Assembly (NCBI RefSeq): GCF_030144325.1 | Contig: NZ_CP126307.1 | Coordinates: 1,488,001 to 1,552,000, forward strand | DNA from: Bosea vestrisii | Lineage (GTDB): Bacteria > Pseudomonadota > Alphaproteobacteria > Rhizobiales > Beijerinckiaceae | Reading direction: 5' to 3' | DNA: 64,000 nt | Shown here: one piece after another, positions 11,385 to 19,154 of the stretch | Numbering within the stretch: position 1 is the stretch's first letter | How the letters are laid out: each line of letters starts with the position of its first letter | Notes under the pieces: generated by a model | Databases searched by the model: none | The model's input: only the letters and a program-made list of their open reading frames with translations | What the model was told of the DNA's origin: nothing | Position numbers and translations under genes: made by a program

Positions 11385-12407
11385 TCATGCGTCGTAGCGA
11401 CGTTCCTGATCGGCGAGGCGGACCCGCCGGACGAAAAGCTCATCCGACCACTCGACCTCGCCCTCCGCAAGCGCGATGCCGTGCGCCTCAAGCGCCGGCC
11501 GGATCGCGGCGAGCGCGTGGCTCCCCGCCATGGCGAAAGCCTGCTCGGGCGTCGCGATGCCCCAGGCGACGACATTGCGCACGGCCTCGTCCAGGCAGAG
11601 CGCCGAGCCGGCGAGCAGTCCCGCTTCCTGCCGGACCGAGCCATCCGGCATGCGGTCGACGGCCATGCCGGCGAAATGATAGCGGCCGACCGGCGTAGCG
11701 GCGGCCACCACCGCGTCGGTGACGAGGATCGAGCGCTCGAAGCCCTTGGCCCGGATCAGCGCGGCAAGCGCCCTAGGATGGACATGGATGCCGTCGGCGA
11801 TGAAGCCCGCCATCAGCCGGTCTTCGGCGAGCTGGGCGAAGATCGGATTGGCGAGCTTGTGCAGGGTCTGCGGCACGCCATTGCCGAGATGGGTCGAGAG
11901 CGACAAGCCCGCATCGGCCGCGGCCGAGACCTGATCGAAATCGGCGGCTGAGTGGCCGATGGCGACGATCTTGCCGGCCTCGGCCAGGGTTTTCGTCAGC
12001 GCGACAGCGCCTTCGCTTTCAACGGCGAGCGTCACCATCAGGATCGGCCGCGACAGGCCGCGCTCGACCTCGGCGATCAGCTCGGCCTTGGCCGCCGTCA
12101 TCGCCTGCGGCGGGTGGCAGCCATGATAGCCCGGCGCCGGGTTCAGGAACGGGCCTTCGAGATGATAACCCGGGCACATCAGCGAGCCGAGCCGGCTCCC
12201 GGCCACCGCCACATCGAGCGCGCGAAAGCGCTCCACGAGCTCGTGCGGATGGGCGGTGATGATCGTCGGCAGGCAGGCGGTGACGCCAGTCGCCAGCATC
12301 GCCTCCAGCGCCCGGTCGAGATCGGCCGCCGTGATCGCCGGGTCGTTGAAATCGACGCCGGCGAAGCCGTTGATCTGGAGGTCGACCAGGCCGGGCGAGA
12401 CGGGCAT
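11385..12407 (-). CDS. nagA: N-acetylglucosamine-6-phosphate deacetylase, short N-terminus
   Basis: Cytosolic amidohydrolase that removes acetate from GlcNAc-6-phosphate. Metal and substrate motifs are present: LEGPFLN (Glu ligand), IAIGHSAADF and LSTHLGN (His ligands) and the catalytic Asp in LVTDAVV. The protein has 340 residues and begins at the PGLVDLQINGFAG segment, which in E. coli NagA lies about 50 residues in. The small N-terminal beta domain is therefore largely missing, and an in-frame stop lies about 20 bp upstream of the ATG. It starts 7 bp after nagB, consistent with an operon. Confidence 0.88.
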   Translation of the reverse strand: MPVSPGLVDLQINGFAGVDFNDPAITAADLDRALEAMLATGVTACLPTIITAHPHELVERFRALDVAVAGSRLGSLMCPGYHLEGPFLNPAPGYHGCHPPQAMTAAKAELIAEVERGLSRPILMVTLAVESEGAVALTKTLAEAGKIVAIGHSAADFDQVSAAADAGLSLSTHLGNGVPQTLHKLANPIFAQLAEDRLMAGFIADGIHVHPRALAALIRAKGFERSILVTDAVVAAATPVGRYHFAGMAVDRMPDGSVRQEAGLLAGSALCLDEAVRNVVAWGIATPEQAFAMAGSHALAAIRPALEAHGIALAEGEVEWSDELFVRRVRLADQERRYDA

Positions 12408-12414
12408 CGCCGCT

Positions 12415-13158
12415 TTAGCCCGTCTTCAGCAGCGAGGCGGCTGGCGGGTCGAGGAACAGCACCGTGTTGGGATGGCGCTGCAGGATCGAGGCCGGATGCA
12501 GCGGCGTGATCTCGCCTTCGAGCGCATCCTTCACCGCCTGCGCCTTGCGGGCGTCCGGCACAGACAGGATGATCAACTCGCTCTTCAGGATCTGGCGGAT
12601 GCTCATCGAGATCGCCTGTTCCGGCACCGCGGCAAGGCTCTCGAACCAGCCCTCGCCGAATTGCTGCTGGCGGCAGGCGTCGTCGAGCGTGACGACGATG
12701 AAGGGCTCATCCGTGTCGAAATCGGCCGGCGGATCGTTGAAGGCAAGATGGCAGTTCTCGCCGAAACCGGCGAAGCAGAGATCGATACGGCGTCCGGCGA
12801 TCAGCCCATTGAGGCGCCTGGTCTCCGCGATGGGATCGCCCTCGCCATTGACGGGGATGAAGGCCGGCTTGACCGGGAGCTGAGCGAGGAAGCGCTCTTC
12901 CAGATAGCCGCGGAAGCTCGCCGGATGGCTCTTGGGCAGGCCGACATATTCATCGAGATGGAAGGCGGTGACCTTCGACCAGTCGATGCCCTCGGCCGCG
13001 ACGAGGTTCTGCAGCATCTCGAACTGGCTCGCGCCGGTGGCGACGATGATCGTCGCCTCGCCATGGCGAGCGATCGCAGCCCGGATCGTCTCGGCGCCGA
13101 GCGCGGCGGCCTGCCGGCCGAGCTCGTTCTTGTCGGGGGTGATGCGGATATCGATCAT
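12415..13158 (-). CDS. nagB: Glucosamine-6-phosphate deaminase
   Basis: Cytosolic enzyme that converts glucosamine-6-phosphate to fructose-6-phosphate plus ammonia. 247 residues from the ATG at 13158, which gives the family start MIDIRITPDKNELG; the longer frame to 13326 lacks resemblance. The motifs FHLDEYVGLP and FAGFGENCHLAFNDP carry the catalytic Asp and His. The second motif deviates from the usual GxGxDGHIAFNEP, so activity on a close relative of the usual substrate is possible. It is the first gene of the nagB-nagA-binding-protein operon, with a palindromic operator candidate 26 bp upstream. Confidence 0.92.
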   Translation of the reverse strand: MIDIRITPDKNELGRQAAALGAETIRAAIARHGEATIIVATGASQFEMLQNLVAAEGIDWSKVTAFHLDEYVGLPKSHPASFRGYLEERFLAQLPVKPAFIPVNGEGDPIAETRRLNGLIAGRRIDLCFAGFGENCHLAFNDPPADFDTDEPFIVVTLDDACRQQQFGEGWFESLAAVPEQAISMSIRQILKSELIILSVPDARKAQAVKDALEGEITPLHPASILQRHPNTVLFLDPPAASLLKTG

Positions 13159-13183
13159 GCGGGTCCTGCCGGCTTTGACGAGG

Positions 13184-13201
13184 TGGTATACTACCATACC
13201 A
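13184..13201. promoter_or_regulatory. Candidate GntR-family operator of the nag operon
   Basis: TGGTAT and ATACCA arms separated by six bases, with an overlapping TGGTA-TAC-TACCA dyad. The pattern resembles TGGT...ACCA sites of amino-sugar regulators (NagQ, DasR, YvoA). It lies just upstream of nagB. The cognate regulator gene is not in the window. Confidence 0.6.
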
Positions 13202-13612
13202 GACCTCACGCTAGCACGGGCGCGAGACCGCGCACCTGTCGTAAAGGCATGGCGCGCTGCAGCTTTCTGCCTGACTTGCGCGCATAGGTTTGCACGCGCC
13301 CTCAGGCTCACGCTTGGGGCGTTCATCGAATTAGCGGCAACGGAACATTGCGAGGTACGCTACAGCGGGCTTTCAACCCATCTCCGGCACTATGACGCCC
13401 GATCCTGCCGCTCGTTTAAGCCAGAGACCAACGGGGAAAACCACCTTAGCGCGCAGTCCCTCTATGGCCGCCGTTGAGCCGAGGCCCAGCTTCGACCGGG
13501 GGCACGCTCACAACCACCGGTGAATGTCAGGCGTGGCGCGCATTTCATTCTGATAACCTGCAACTCTCGTAAGGCGGCCGCGTTGAGATTACTCCGCTAG
13601 CGAGTCAGTCCC
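13202..13612. other. Spacer between nagB and the receiver gene, no gene seen
   Basis: About 410 bp. Frames running through it are antisense or extended versions of nagB without family resemblance. It should hold the promoters of the rightward receiver gene and of leftward nagB. Apart from the nag operator next to it, no clear hairpin, tRNA or repeat was seen. Confidence 0.4.
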
Positions 13613-13966
13613 ATGCCCTTAGTCGTGCTAGTTGTCGAAGATGATGCGATTGTCCGGATGGATACCGCATCGATGATCATTGAGGCTGGATTCGAAGCGA
13701 TCGAGGCAACAAGCGCCGATGAGGCGATCGTCATCTTGGAAGCTCGGTCAGACATCAACGTTGTCTTCACTGATATCGAGATGCCCGGGTCGATGAACGG
13801 CTTGAAACTTGCCTTCGCGGTGCGCGACCGCTGGCCTCCTGTAGTGATTATCATCGCTTCCGGCCGCATCCGGCCCGAGCCTGATCAGATGCCTACCGAT
13901 GTCACGTTTCTTCGAAAGCCATACAGCGAGGCAGCGGTTCTCGCCGCTGTCAGGGAGGCCGCTTAG
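13613..13966 (+). CDS. Stand-alone receiver (CheY-like) response regulator
   Basis: A 117-residue single receiver domain with no output domain. The acidic pocket VVEDDAIVR (E9, D10, D11), the phosphoacceptor D54 in FTDIEMPG, the Ser in IIIASGR and the Lys in FLRKPYS are all present, so it should be phosphorylatable. It probably acts by protein contact or as a phosphate sink. It converges on the HWE kinase gene with a 4-bp overlap of the 3' ends. Pairing with that kinase is inferred from position only. Confidence 0.9.
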   Translation: MPLVVLVVEDDAIVRMDTASMIIEAGFEAIEATSADEAIVILEARSDINVVFTDIEMPGSMNGLKLAFAVRDRWPPVVIIIASGRIRPEPDQMPTDVTFLRKPYSEAAVLAAVREAA

Positions 13967-14958
13967 CCAGCCAGTTTCGCCGTATTCATCTTCAGGGCGA
14001 CGATGACGCCCTCGGCCGACCAATCGTAGTCGATCGAGCCGCCGAGTTGCCCCGATATGCTGCGCACGACCAAACGGCTGCCGTAGCCGCCTGCGCCGTT
14101 GGGAGGTTCGACGCTCGGCCCTCCGCGCTCGACCCAGATAATTTTCACATCTGCGTCTTCAAGACTGCCCGAGACGTCGAGCGTTCCTGTCTCGGCGGAT
14201 AGAGATCCATACTTCAGCGAGTTCGTCGCAAGTTCGTGGATGATCAGGGCAAGCGTCGTTGCGGCCACTTCGCCGACACCCATGCGCGGAACGGCGACCC
14301 GAATTCGCCCGCTGAAGGCTCCCATGTCCTCGTAGGGCGCGAGCAGGATCGAAAGCAGGTCGCCTAGCAGCGCCGCCTGGCCCTGATGACCGGGAAGAGG
14401 CCGTACCAGGTCGTGGGCCCGGCCAAGTGCCGCCAGCCGGCCTGTGAGTTCGGTGGCCATCTCCTTGGCCGTCATGGTGGATCGGGATGAGATCTGAGTC
14501 AGTCCCGCGGCGATGGCCAGCAGGTTCTTAACCCGATGGCTCATCTCGCCGGCGAGAAGTTCGTGACCTTCCTCGGCCTGCTTGCGCCCGGTTACGTCAA
14601 GGAAGATGCCGTAAGCTACGTTGTCGTGCAGCGCCGAATCGTCGCCGATGCCGCGGGCCGAAATCCAGCGGATCTCGTCTCCGATGATGATGCGGAAGTC
14701 GATCTCATAGGCGCCGACGACGCCTCGGGTCGCCATGAAGGCTGCCCTGACCCTATCCCGATCGGCGGGGTGAACGCGGGCCGACATATCCTCGAACTTG
14801 ACGTGCTCGCTCTGCGGCAGAGCCCATAAGGCATATCCCCGTTCGTCCATGGCGAACCGGTCGGTCTCGACGTTCCACGACCACAGGGCGACCCCGGCCG
14901 CGCCGATCGCACGCCGGAGGCTGTCCGCGCTCCATGACAGCGGGTTATTTGCGGGCAT
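13963..14958 (-). CDS. PAS-domain HWE-family histidine kinase
   Basis: A 331-residue soluble sensor kinase. Residues ~12-125 form a PAS domain (VALWSWNVETDRFAMDERGY ... RWISARGIGD). The dimerisation motif EMSHRVKNLLAIA places the phosphoacceptor at His141. The ATPase domain shows HELATNSLKYGSLS (N-box, residues 241-254) and WVERGGP (275-281), the residues that name the HWE family. No membrane segment is present, so it senses a cytosolic signal, possibly through a PAS-bound cofactor. It converges on the receiver gene next door. Confidence 0.9.
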   Translation of the reverse strand: MPANNPLSWSADSLRRAIGAAGVALWSWNVETDRFAMDERGYALWALPQSEHVKFEDMSARVHPADRDRVRAAFMATRGVVGAYEIDFRIIIGDEIRWISARGIGDDSALHDNVAYGIFLDVTGRKQAEEGHELLAGEMSHRVKNLLAIAAGLTQISSRSTMTAKEMATELTGRLAALGRAHDLVRPLPGHQGQAALLGDLLSILLAPYEDMGAFSGRIRVAVPRMGVGEVAATTLALIIHELATNSLKYGSLSAETGTLDVSGSLEDADVKIIWVERGGPSVEPPNGAGGYGSRLVVRSISGQLGGSIDYDWSAEGVIVALKMNTAKLAG

Positions 14959-15154
14959 AGTGAGCCTTGGTACCGGGCCTCAGGAGGCGCCATGCTAACA
15001 GCAGATGCCGGTCTTCAATACGTCTGCGGATTAAGCGGCCTCAAGTCTGTTCCACCAGCCCCGACCGACATCCGAATGGTCTCTCACCTAGGGTCTTCAG
15101 CAGGCTTGCGCCGGTCATAGAGCGTGAACTTCGGCCTTCTACCGTTTACTGATC

Positions 15155-15174
15155 ATGCAACCACATGATTGCAT
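15155..15174. promoter_or_regulatory. Candidate ArsR operator
   Basis: An ATGCAA...TTGCAT inverted repeat with an 8-bp centre, about 30 bp before the ArsR-type start codon. Dyads of this GCAAC/GTTGC type are typical autoregulatory sites of ArsR-family repressors. Confidence 0.55.
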
Positions 15175-15203
15175 GAGAGAAGCACACGTGCTAGCAACAG
15201 CCC

Positions 15204-15548
15204 ATGGACCTCGACCGCCTCTTTCGGGCGCTGGCCGATCCGACGCGCCGCCGCATGCTGGCCGAGCTGACGGAGCGGGACGGCCAGACGCTGTTCGAGC
15301 TGCATGTGCGCCTGATCAGCTGGCACGGGGCGAGCCTTTCCCGGCAGGCTCTGTCGAAGCACCTCCAACTGCTGGAGGAGGCCAGCCTGATCCGAACCGA
15401 ATGGCGCTGGCGCAGCAAGCATCATTTCCTCGAGCGCGTGCCGCTGCGGCAGATGTGGGATGTGTGGATGCGGCCGCTGGCCGAGCCGCCGGAGAAGGAG
15501 AAGACGGATGCCGATCAAGATCGTCGTGACGAGCGTGCTGGTCGATGA
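15204..15548 (+). CDS. ArsR-family transcriptional regulator
   Basis: A 114-residue winged-helix DNA-binding protein. It begins with the family pattern LFRALADPTRRRMLAEL and has the recognition helix LSRQALSKHLQLLEEASL followed by the wing RTEWRWRSKHH. No cysteine metal site is visible, so it belongs to the non-metal ArsR branch that usually controls small enzyme genes. Its last 41 bp overlap the VOC gene, indicating one operon. The charged C-terminal tail (EPPEKEKTDADQDRRDE) is encoded within the overlap. A dyad upstream fits autoregulation. Confidence 0.9.
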   Translation: MDLDRLFRALADPTRRRMLAELTERDGQTLFELHVRLISWHGASLSRQALSKHLQLLEEASLIRTEWRWRSKHHFLERVPLRQMWDVWMRPLAEPPEKEKTDADQDRRDERAGR

Positions 15549-15900
15549 CCAGGACAAGGCGCTGCGCTTCTACCGCGACATTCTGGGCTTCGAGCCGAAG
15601 CACGACATCCCGATGGGCCAGCATCGCTGGCTGACCCTGACCTCACCCGGCGATCCTGATGGCGTCGAACTATTGCTCGAGCCGGACGAGCACCCCGCGG
15701 CGCAGCCCTGGAAGACCGCGCTCGTCGCCGACGGCATCCCGGCGACCTCGTTCGGGGTCGAGGATGTCCATGCCGAGCATCAGCGCCTGTCGGCGCTCGG
15801 CGTCGCTTTCACCCAGCCGCCGGTCCATCTGGGGCCCGTCACGACCGCCGTGTTCGACGACACCTGCGGCAACCTGATCCAGATCGCCCAGCGGCATTGA
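15508..15900 (+). CDS. VOC-family (glyoxalase/dioxygenase fold) protein
   Basis: A 130-residue single-chain VOC protein with paired beta-alpha-beta-beta-beta units: VTSVLVDDQDKALRFYRDILGFE at the start and PVTTAVFDDTCGNLIQIAQ at the end. The Gly-Asn-Leu-Ile ending is typical of VOC proteins that act on small toxic or xenobiotic compounds. The ATG at 15508 is chosen over the longer frame because GGAGAAGGAGAAG precedes it. It overlaps and follows the ArsR gene. The substrate is unknown. Confidence 0.9.
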   Translation: MPIKIVVTSVLVDDQDKALRFYRDILGFEPKHDIPMGQHRWLTLTSPGDPDGVELLLEPDEHPAAQPWKTALVADGIPATSFGVEDVHAEHQRLSALGVAFTQPPVHLGPVTTAVFDDTCGNLIQIAQRH

Positions 15901-15920
15901 AGTCCACGCGAAAACACCCT

Positions 15921-16039
15921 CAGCCCTCATCCTGAGGAGCCGCGTCAGCGGCGTCTCGAAGGATGCTTCAGGAGGCTCCCGAACCAGCTGGAGCATCCTT
16001 CGAGACGCAAGCTTCGCTTGCTCCTCAGGATGAGGGCTG
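15921..16039. repeat. Long inverted repeat
   Basis: Outer arms of 20 bp (15921-15940 and 16020-16039) are exact reverse complements, as are inner arms of 17 bp (15951-15967 and 15992-16008). The unit CATCCTGAGGAG...TCTCGAAGGATGC is a widespread Rhizobiales intergenic repeat, here present as two opposed copies. It lies between the convergent VOC and OmpA-like genes and could act as a bidirectional terminator. Confidence 0.85.
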
Positions 16040-16070
16040 GAGTATCAAGCGGGCGCTGTCCGCCTTCCCC

Positions 16071-17087
16071 TCAGCGCTCGGTGATCTTGAACTCGATCCT
16101 GCGGTTGCGGCGCCAGGCGTCGTCATTGTTGGCGATGTCGAGCGGCTGGAATTCGCCAAAGCCGGTCGCGGCGATGCGGTCGGCGGGAATGCCCTTGCTG
16201 ACCAGATATTCGACCACGGCGACGGCGCGCGCCGTCGACAGGTTCCAGTTCGACGGGAACTGCGCCGAGCGGATCGGCCGGTTGTCGGTATGGCCGTCGA
16301 CGCGCAGGATCCAGGGCAGGTCCGGCGGCATCTCGCGGCCGAGATCGACGATGATGGCGCCGAGCTTGTCGAGCTCGCCCCGACCTTCCGGCTTCAGCAC
16401 GGCCTGGCCGGCGTCGAAGAAGACCTCGGACTGGAAGACGAAGCGGTCGCCGACCACGCGGATATCGGGCCTCGTGCCGAGCACCTGGCGCAGGCGGCCG
16501 AAGAAATCGGAGCGGTAGCGCGCCAGCTCCTGGACGCGCTGGGCCAGCGCGACGTTGAGGCGCGAGCCGAGCTCGGAGATCCGCGTCTGCGATTCCTTGT
16601 CCTTGGCCTCGGCCGCGCCGATCGCCTCCTCCAGCGCCGCGAGCTGGCGGCGCATGGCGACGATCTGCTGGTTGACCATCTCGACGGTCGTCTGAGCCTT
16701 GGCCGAGAGCTGCTTTTCGGCGTCGAGCGCCTTCTGGGTCTCGGCGAGTTGGGCCGGAGCATTGCTGGCAGCACCGTCGAGCAGGCCTTGGACGCGGGCG
16801 CGTTCGGCCTGCTCGCTGGTGAGCGAGGACTGCAGCAAGGCGAGCGAATCCTTGGCCTCCTTGCCGGTCGACCGCTCGAGGGCGAGCAGGTCGCTGAGCT
16901 CGGAGATCTGGCGGTTCAGCCGGTCGAGCACCGTGTCCCTGCCACTGATTTCCTGCGACAGGAAGAACTGGCCGAGGACGAAGACCGAGAGCAGGAAGAC
17001 GATGCCGATCAGCATCGTCGAGAGCGCGTCGACGAAACCCGGCCAGAAGTTGGTCTCTTCCCGGCGATGCGCGCGCGACAGGGCCAT
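16071..17087 (-). CDS. MotB/OmpA-like membrane protein with long coiled coil
   Basis: A 338-residue protein. One transmembrane helix near the N-terminus (FVDALSTMLIGIVFLLSVFVLG, residues ~18-39) follows a short cytosolic tail and carries the MotB-type Asp. Residues ~45-195 are a long charged coiled coil, and ~210-338 an OmpA-like peptidoglycan-binding domain with FFDAGQAVLKP, VDGHTDNRP and the NWNLSTARA segment. It pairs with the MotA/ExbB-like gene upstream. It probably forms an ion-driven membrane complex anchored to peptidoglycan; the function of this conserved pair is not established. Confidence 0.88.
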   Translation of the reverse strand: MALSRAHRREETNFWPGFVDALSTMLIGIVFLLSVFVLGQFFLSQEISGRDTVLDRLNRQISELSDLLALERSTGKEAKDSLALLQSSLTSEQAERARVQGLLDGAASNAPAQLAETQKALDAEKQLSAKAQTTVEMVNQQIVAMRRQLAALEEAIGAAEAKDKESQTRISELGSRLNVALAQRVQELARYRSDFFGRLRQVLGTRPDIRVVGDRFVFQSEVFFDAGQAVLKPEGRGELDKLGAIIVDLGREMPPDLPWILRVDGHTDNRPIRSAQFPSNWNLSTARAVAVVEYLVSKGIPADRIAATGFGEFQPLDIANNDDAWRRNRRIEFKITER

Positions 17088-17139
17088 GCTCAGCCTTTCT
17101 TGCGATCAGCGCCTGCGATGCCGCAGCACCATGGCAGAG

Positions 17140-18195
17140 TCATGACTCACCGACGCGTTCGGCGGCGAGGCGCTCGATCAGGCGCTTCAAGTCCTTCTCG
17201 CGCGCCGCCTGGGCCTCGACCCAGTCGCGGATCAATTGCTGCTCGGAGCGCATGTGCTGGACGAGGCCCTGGATGCCCTCGGCAAGGTTGGCGAGCGCCT
17301 GCGTCGCGGCGCGGTTGTTGCTCCCGTCCTGCATCGCCGCCTGGAGCTTGTCGAGGCGCTCGACCACGATGTCGCCCGAAGCGGAGCCGGCAACCGGCAT
17401 CGCCAGCGGGATCGTCGCGGAGTTTGCTGTGGCGGAGCCGAGATAGTCTTCGACCTCGTTGCGGAAGCGGCGCTGCGCCTGGCCGAGCTGAAGATCGAGA
17501 AAGCCGAGCAGAACCGCGCCCGCAATGCCGAACAGCGAGGCCGAGAAAGACAGAGCCATACCGGCGAGCGGTGCGGCGAGGCCCGTCTTGAGCTCGTCGA
17601 AGAGCACGCCGGATTCCGCACCGGTGCGCAGGCTCTTGATGACGTTGCCGATCGACGAGATCGTATCGAGCAAGCCCCAGAACGTCCCGAGCAGGCCGAG
17701 GAAGACCAGAAGTCCGGCGATATAGCGCAGCACCTCGCGCCCGTCGTCGAGCCGGACCGCGATCGACTCGAGCAGAGTCGCAGCCTGCGCCGGGGCGAGC
17801 GTGCGCCGCTCCAGCGCGGGCAGCACAGCACCGAGTGGGCTGATCACCTGGTTGCGCCGGATCGTCACGCCCGCCGGGTTGGCGGCGAGACGGGTGGCGG
17901 CGCGCGCCTCGCTGTCGACGCGCCAGAGCTCGCGCAGCGTAATCAGTATGCCGACAGCGAGCGCGCCGAGAATCAGGCCGTTGAGGCCGGGATTGGCCAT
18001 GACGGCGGTAACGAGGCCAGCGTGCAGGATGTAGACGAGGAAGCCGATCAGCGCGAGGAAGACCAGCGCGCGAAGAAAATAGCGCAGCGGACGGGAGAAC
18101 CGGAACGTCTGCGGCCGATGCATCGCCGCCGCCGAGCTTCCCTCAGCCAGGGGCTCCAGCGGCTGGACCTCGGGGGCCGCCTCGTCATTGGCCAT
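17140..18195 (-). CDS. MotA/TolQ/ExbB-like proton-channel protein
   Basis: A 351-residue membrane protein. Two adjacent hydrophobic segments lie at residues ~37-90 (YFLRALVFLALIGFLVYIL; LNGLILGALAVGILITL), and the MotA/ExbB core follows at ~165-240, with FLGLLGTFWGLLDTI and PLAGMALSFSASLFGIAGAV. A charged C-terminal helix follows (residues ~285-345). It precedes the OmpA-like partner by 52 bp on the same strand. Together they resemble ion-powered stator units. No flagellar genes are nearby, so a cell-envelope role is more likely than motility. Confidence 0.88.
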   Translation of the reverse strand: MANDEAAPEVQPLEPLAEGSSAAAMHRPQTFRFSRPLRYFLRALVFLALIGFLVYILHAGLVTAVMANPGLNGLILGALAVGILITLRELWRVDSEARAATRLAANPAGVTIRRNQVISPLGAVLPALERRTLAPAQAATLLESIAVRLDDGREVLRYIAGLLVFLGLLGTFWGLLDTISSIGNVIKSLRTGAESGVLFDELKTGLAAPLAGMALSFSASLFGIAGAVLLGFLDLQLGQAQRRFRNEVEDYLGSATANSATIPLAMPVAGSASGDIVVERLDKLQAAMQDGSNNRAATQALANLAEGIQGLVQHMRSEQQLIRDWVEAQAAREKDLKRLIERLAAERVGES

Positions 18196-18281
18196 GCCTG
18201 CTCATCCGATCCGGTTTCGTCGCGGCGGCGACTGTCGCCTCCCGCCACGCAAGGATCAAGCAGGAAAGCGCGGTGTCGCGC

Positions 18282-19052
18282 TCACAGCACGGTCTTGAGA
18301 GCTGCGCGCAAAGCCGGCTCACCGGCTTCGTTGCCGCAGATCACATCCTTGGCCGATGTCGGCTGCTTGCCGTCGAGCGTGCCGAAGGTGCCACCCGCCT
18401 CGCGCACCATCACCGCGCCGGCGCCGAAATCCCAGGTGTTGAGGCCGCGTTCCCAATAAGCATCCATGCGGCCGGCGGCGACATAGGCGATATCGAGCGC
18501 AGCCGAGCCCATGCGCCGGACATTGGCGAAGCGGCTCATCACCGCGCCGAGCTCCTTCAGGAAGAGCGGGTGGCCGCCCTTGCCGATATGGGGCACGCCC
18601 ATGCCGATCAGCATGTCCGGCGATTCGCGCCGGCCGGAGACGCGCATGCGGCGATTGTTGACATAGGCGCCCTTGCCCTTCTCGGCGATGAAGAGCTCGT
18701 CCTTGGCCGCGTCATAGATCACGCCGGCGATGAACTGGTTGTCGCGCTCCAGCGCAACCGAGATGTTCCAGTGTGGGATGCCGCGCAGGAAGTTGTGAGT
18801 GCCGTCGAGCGGGTCGACATGCCAGCGATTGCTCTCGTCGGTCCCAACGACGACGCCGCTCTCCTCCATGACGAAGCCGTAGCCCGGCCGTGCCTTCTCC
18901 AGCGCCGCGCGCAGGATCTCTTCGGCCTTGTGGTCGGCCTTGGAAACGAAGTCGCCCGGGCCCTTGGCCAGAACCTGCAGATTCTCGACCTCGCCGAAAT
19001 CGCGCTTCAGCGAACGCGACGCCTTCATCACGGCATCGGTCATCACTGTCAT
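18282..19052 (-). CDS. Inositol monophosphatase family protein
   Basis: A 256-residue Mg-dependent phosphatase fold. The first metal motif is EESG, the second WHVDPLDGTHNFLRG, and the C-terminal WDFGAGAVMVREAGG carries the third ligand. These are the three signatures of the SuhB/CysQ/IMPase superfamily. Likely substrates are inositol-1-phosphate or related sugar or nucleotide phosphates; sequence alone does not decide. The ATG at 19052 gives the usual short N-terminus. It lies downstream of the Sel1-repeat gene with a spacer of about 100 bp. Confidence 0.92.
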   Translation of the reverse strand: MTVMTDAVMKASRSLKRDFGEVENLQVLAKGPGDFVSKADHKAEEILRAALEKARPGYGFVMEESGVVVGTDESNRWHVDPLDGTHNFLRGIPHWNISVALERDNQFIAGVIYDAAKDELFIAEKGKGAYVNNRRMRVSGRRESPDMLIGMGVPHIGKGGHPLFLKELGAVMSRFANVRRMGSAALDIAYVAAGRMDAYWERGLNTWDFGAGAVMVREAGGTFGTLDGKQPTSAKDVICGNEAGEPALRAALKTVL

Positions 19053-19154
19053 CAGGGGGAGCGGATCATTGTCGAGACCTCCGGCGCTCGAAGCGCGGCA
19101 GAATGGAACAGGCTATCAAAGAGCGGCGCCGACGACGCGGCGCGAATTTCGCCG

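Noticed and set aside
16071..18195. MotA/OmpA-like pair as ZorAB of a Zorya defence system
   Set aside because: No ZorC, ZorD or ZorE-like helicase or nuclease gene is adjacent, the neighbours are housekeeping genes, and the channel protein lacks a very long cytoplasmic tail.
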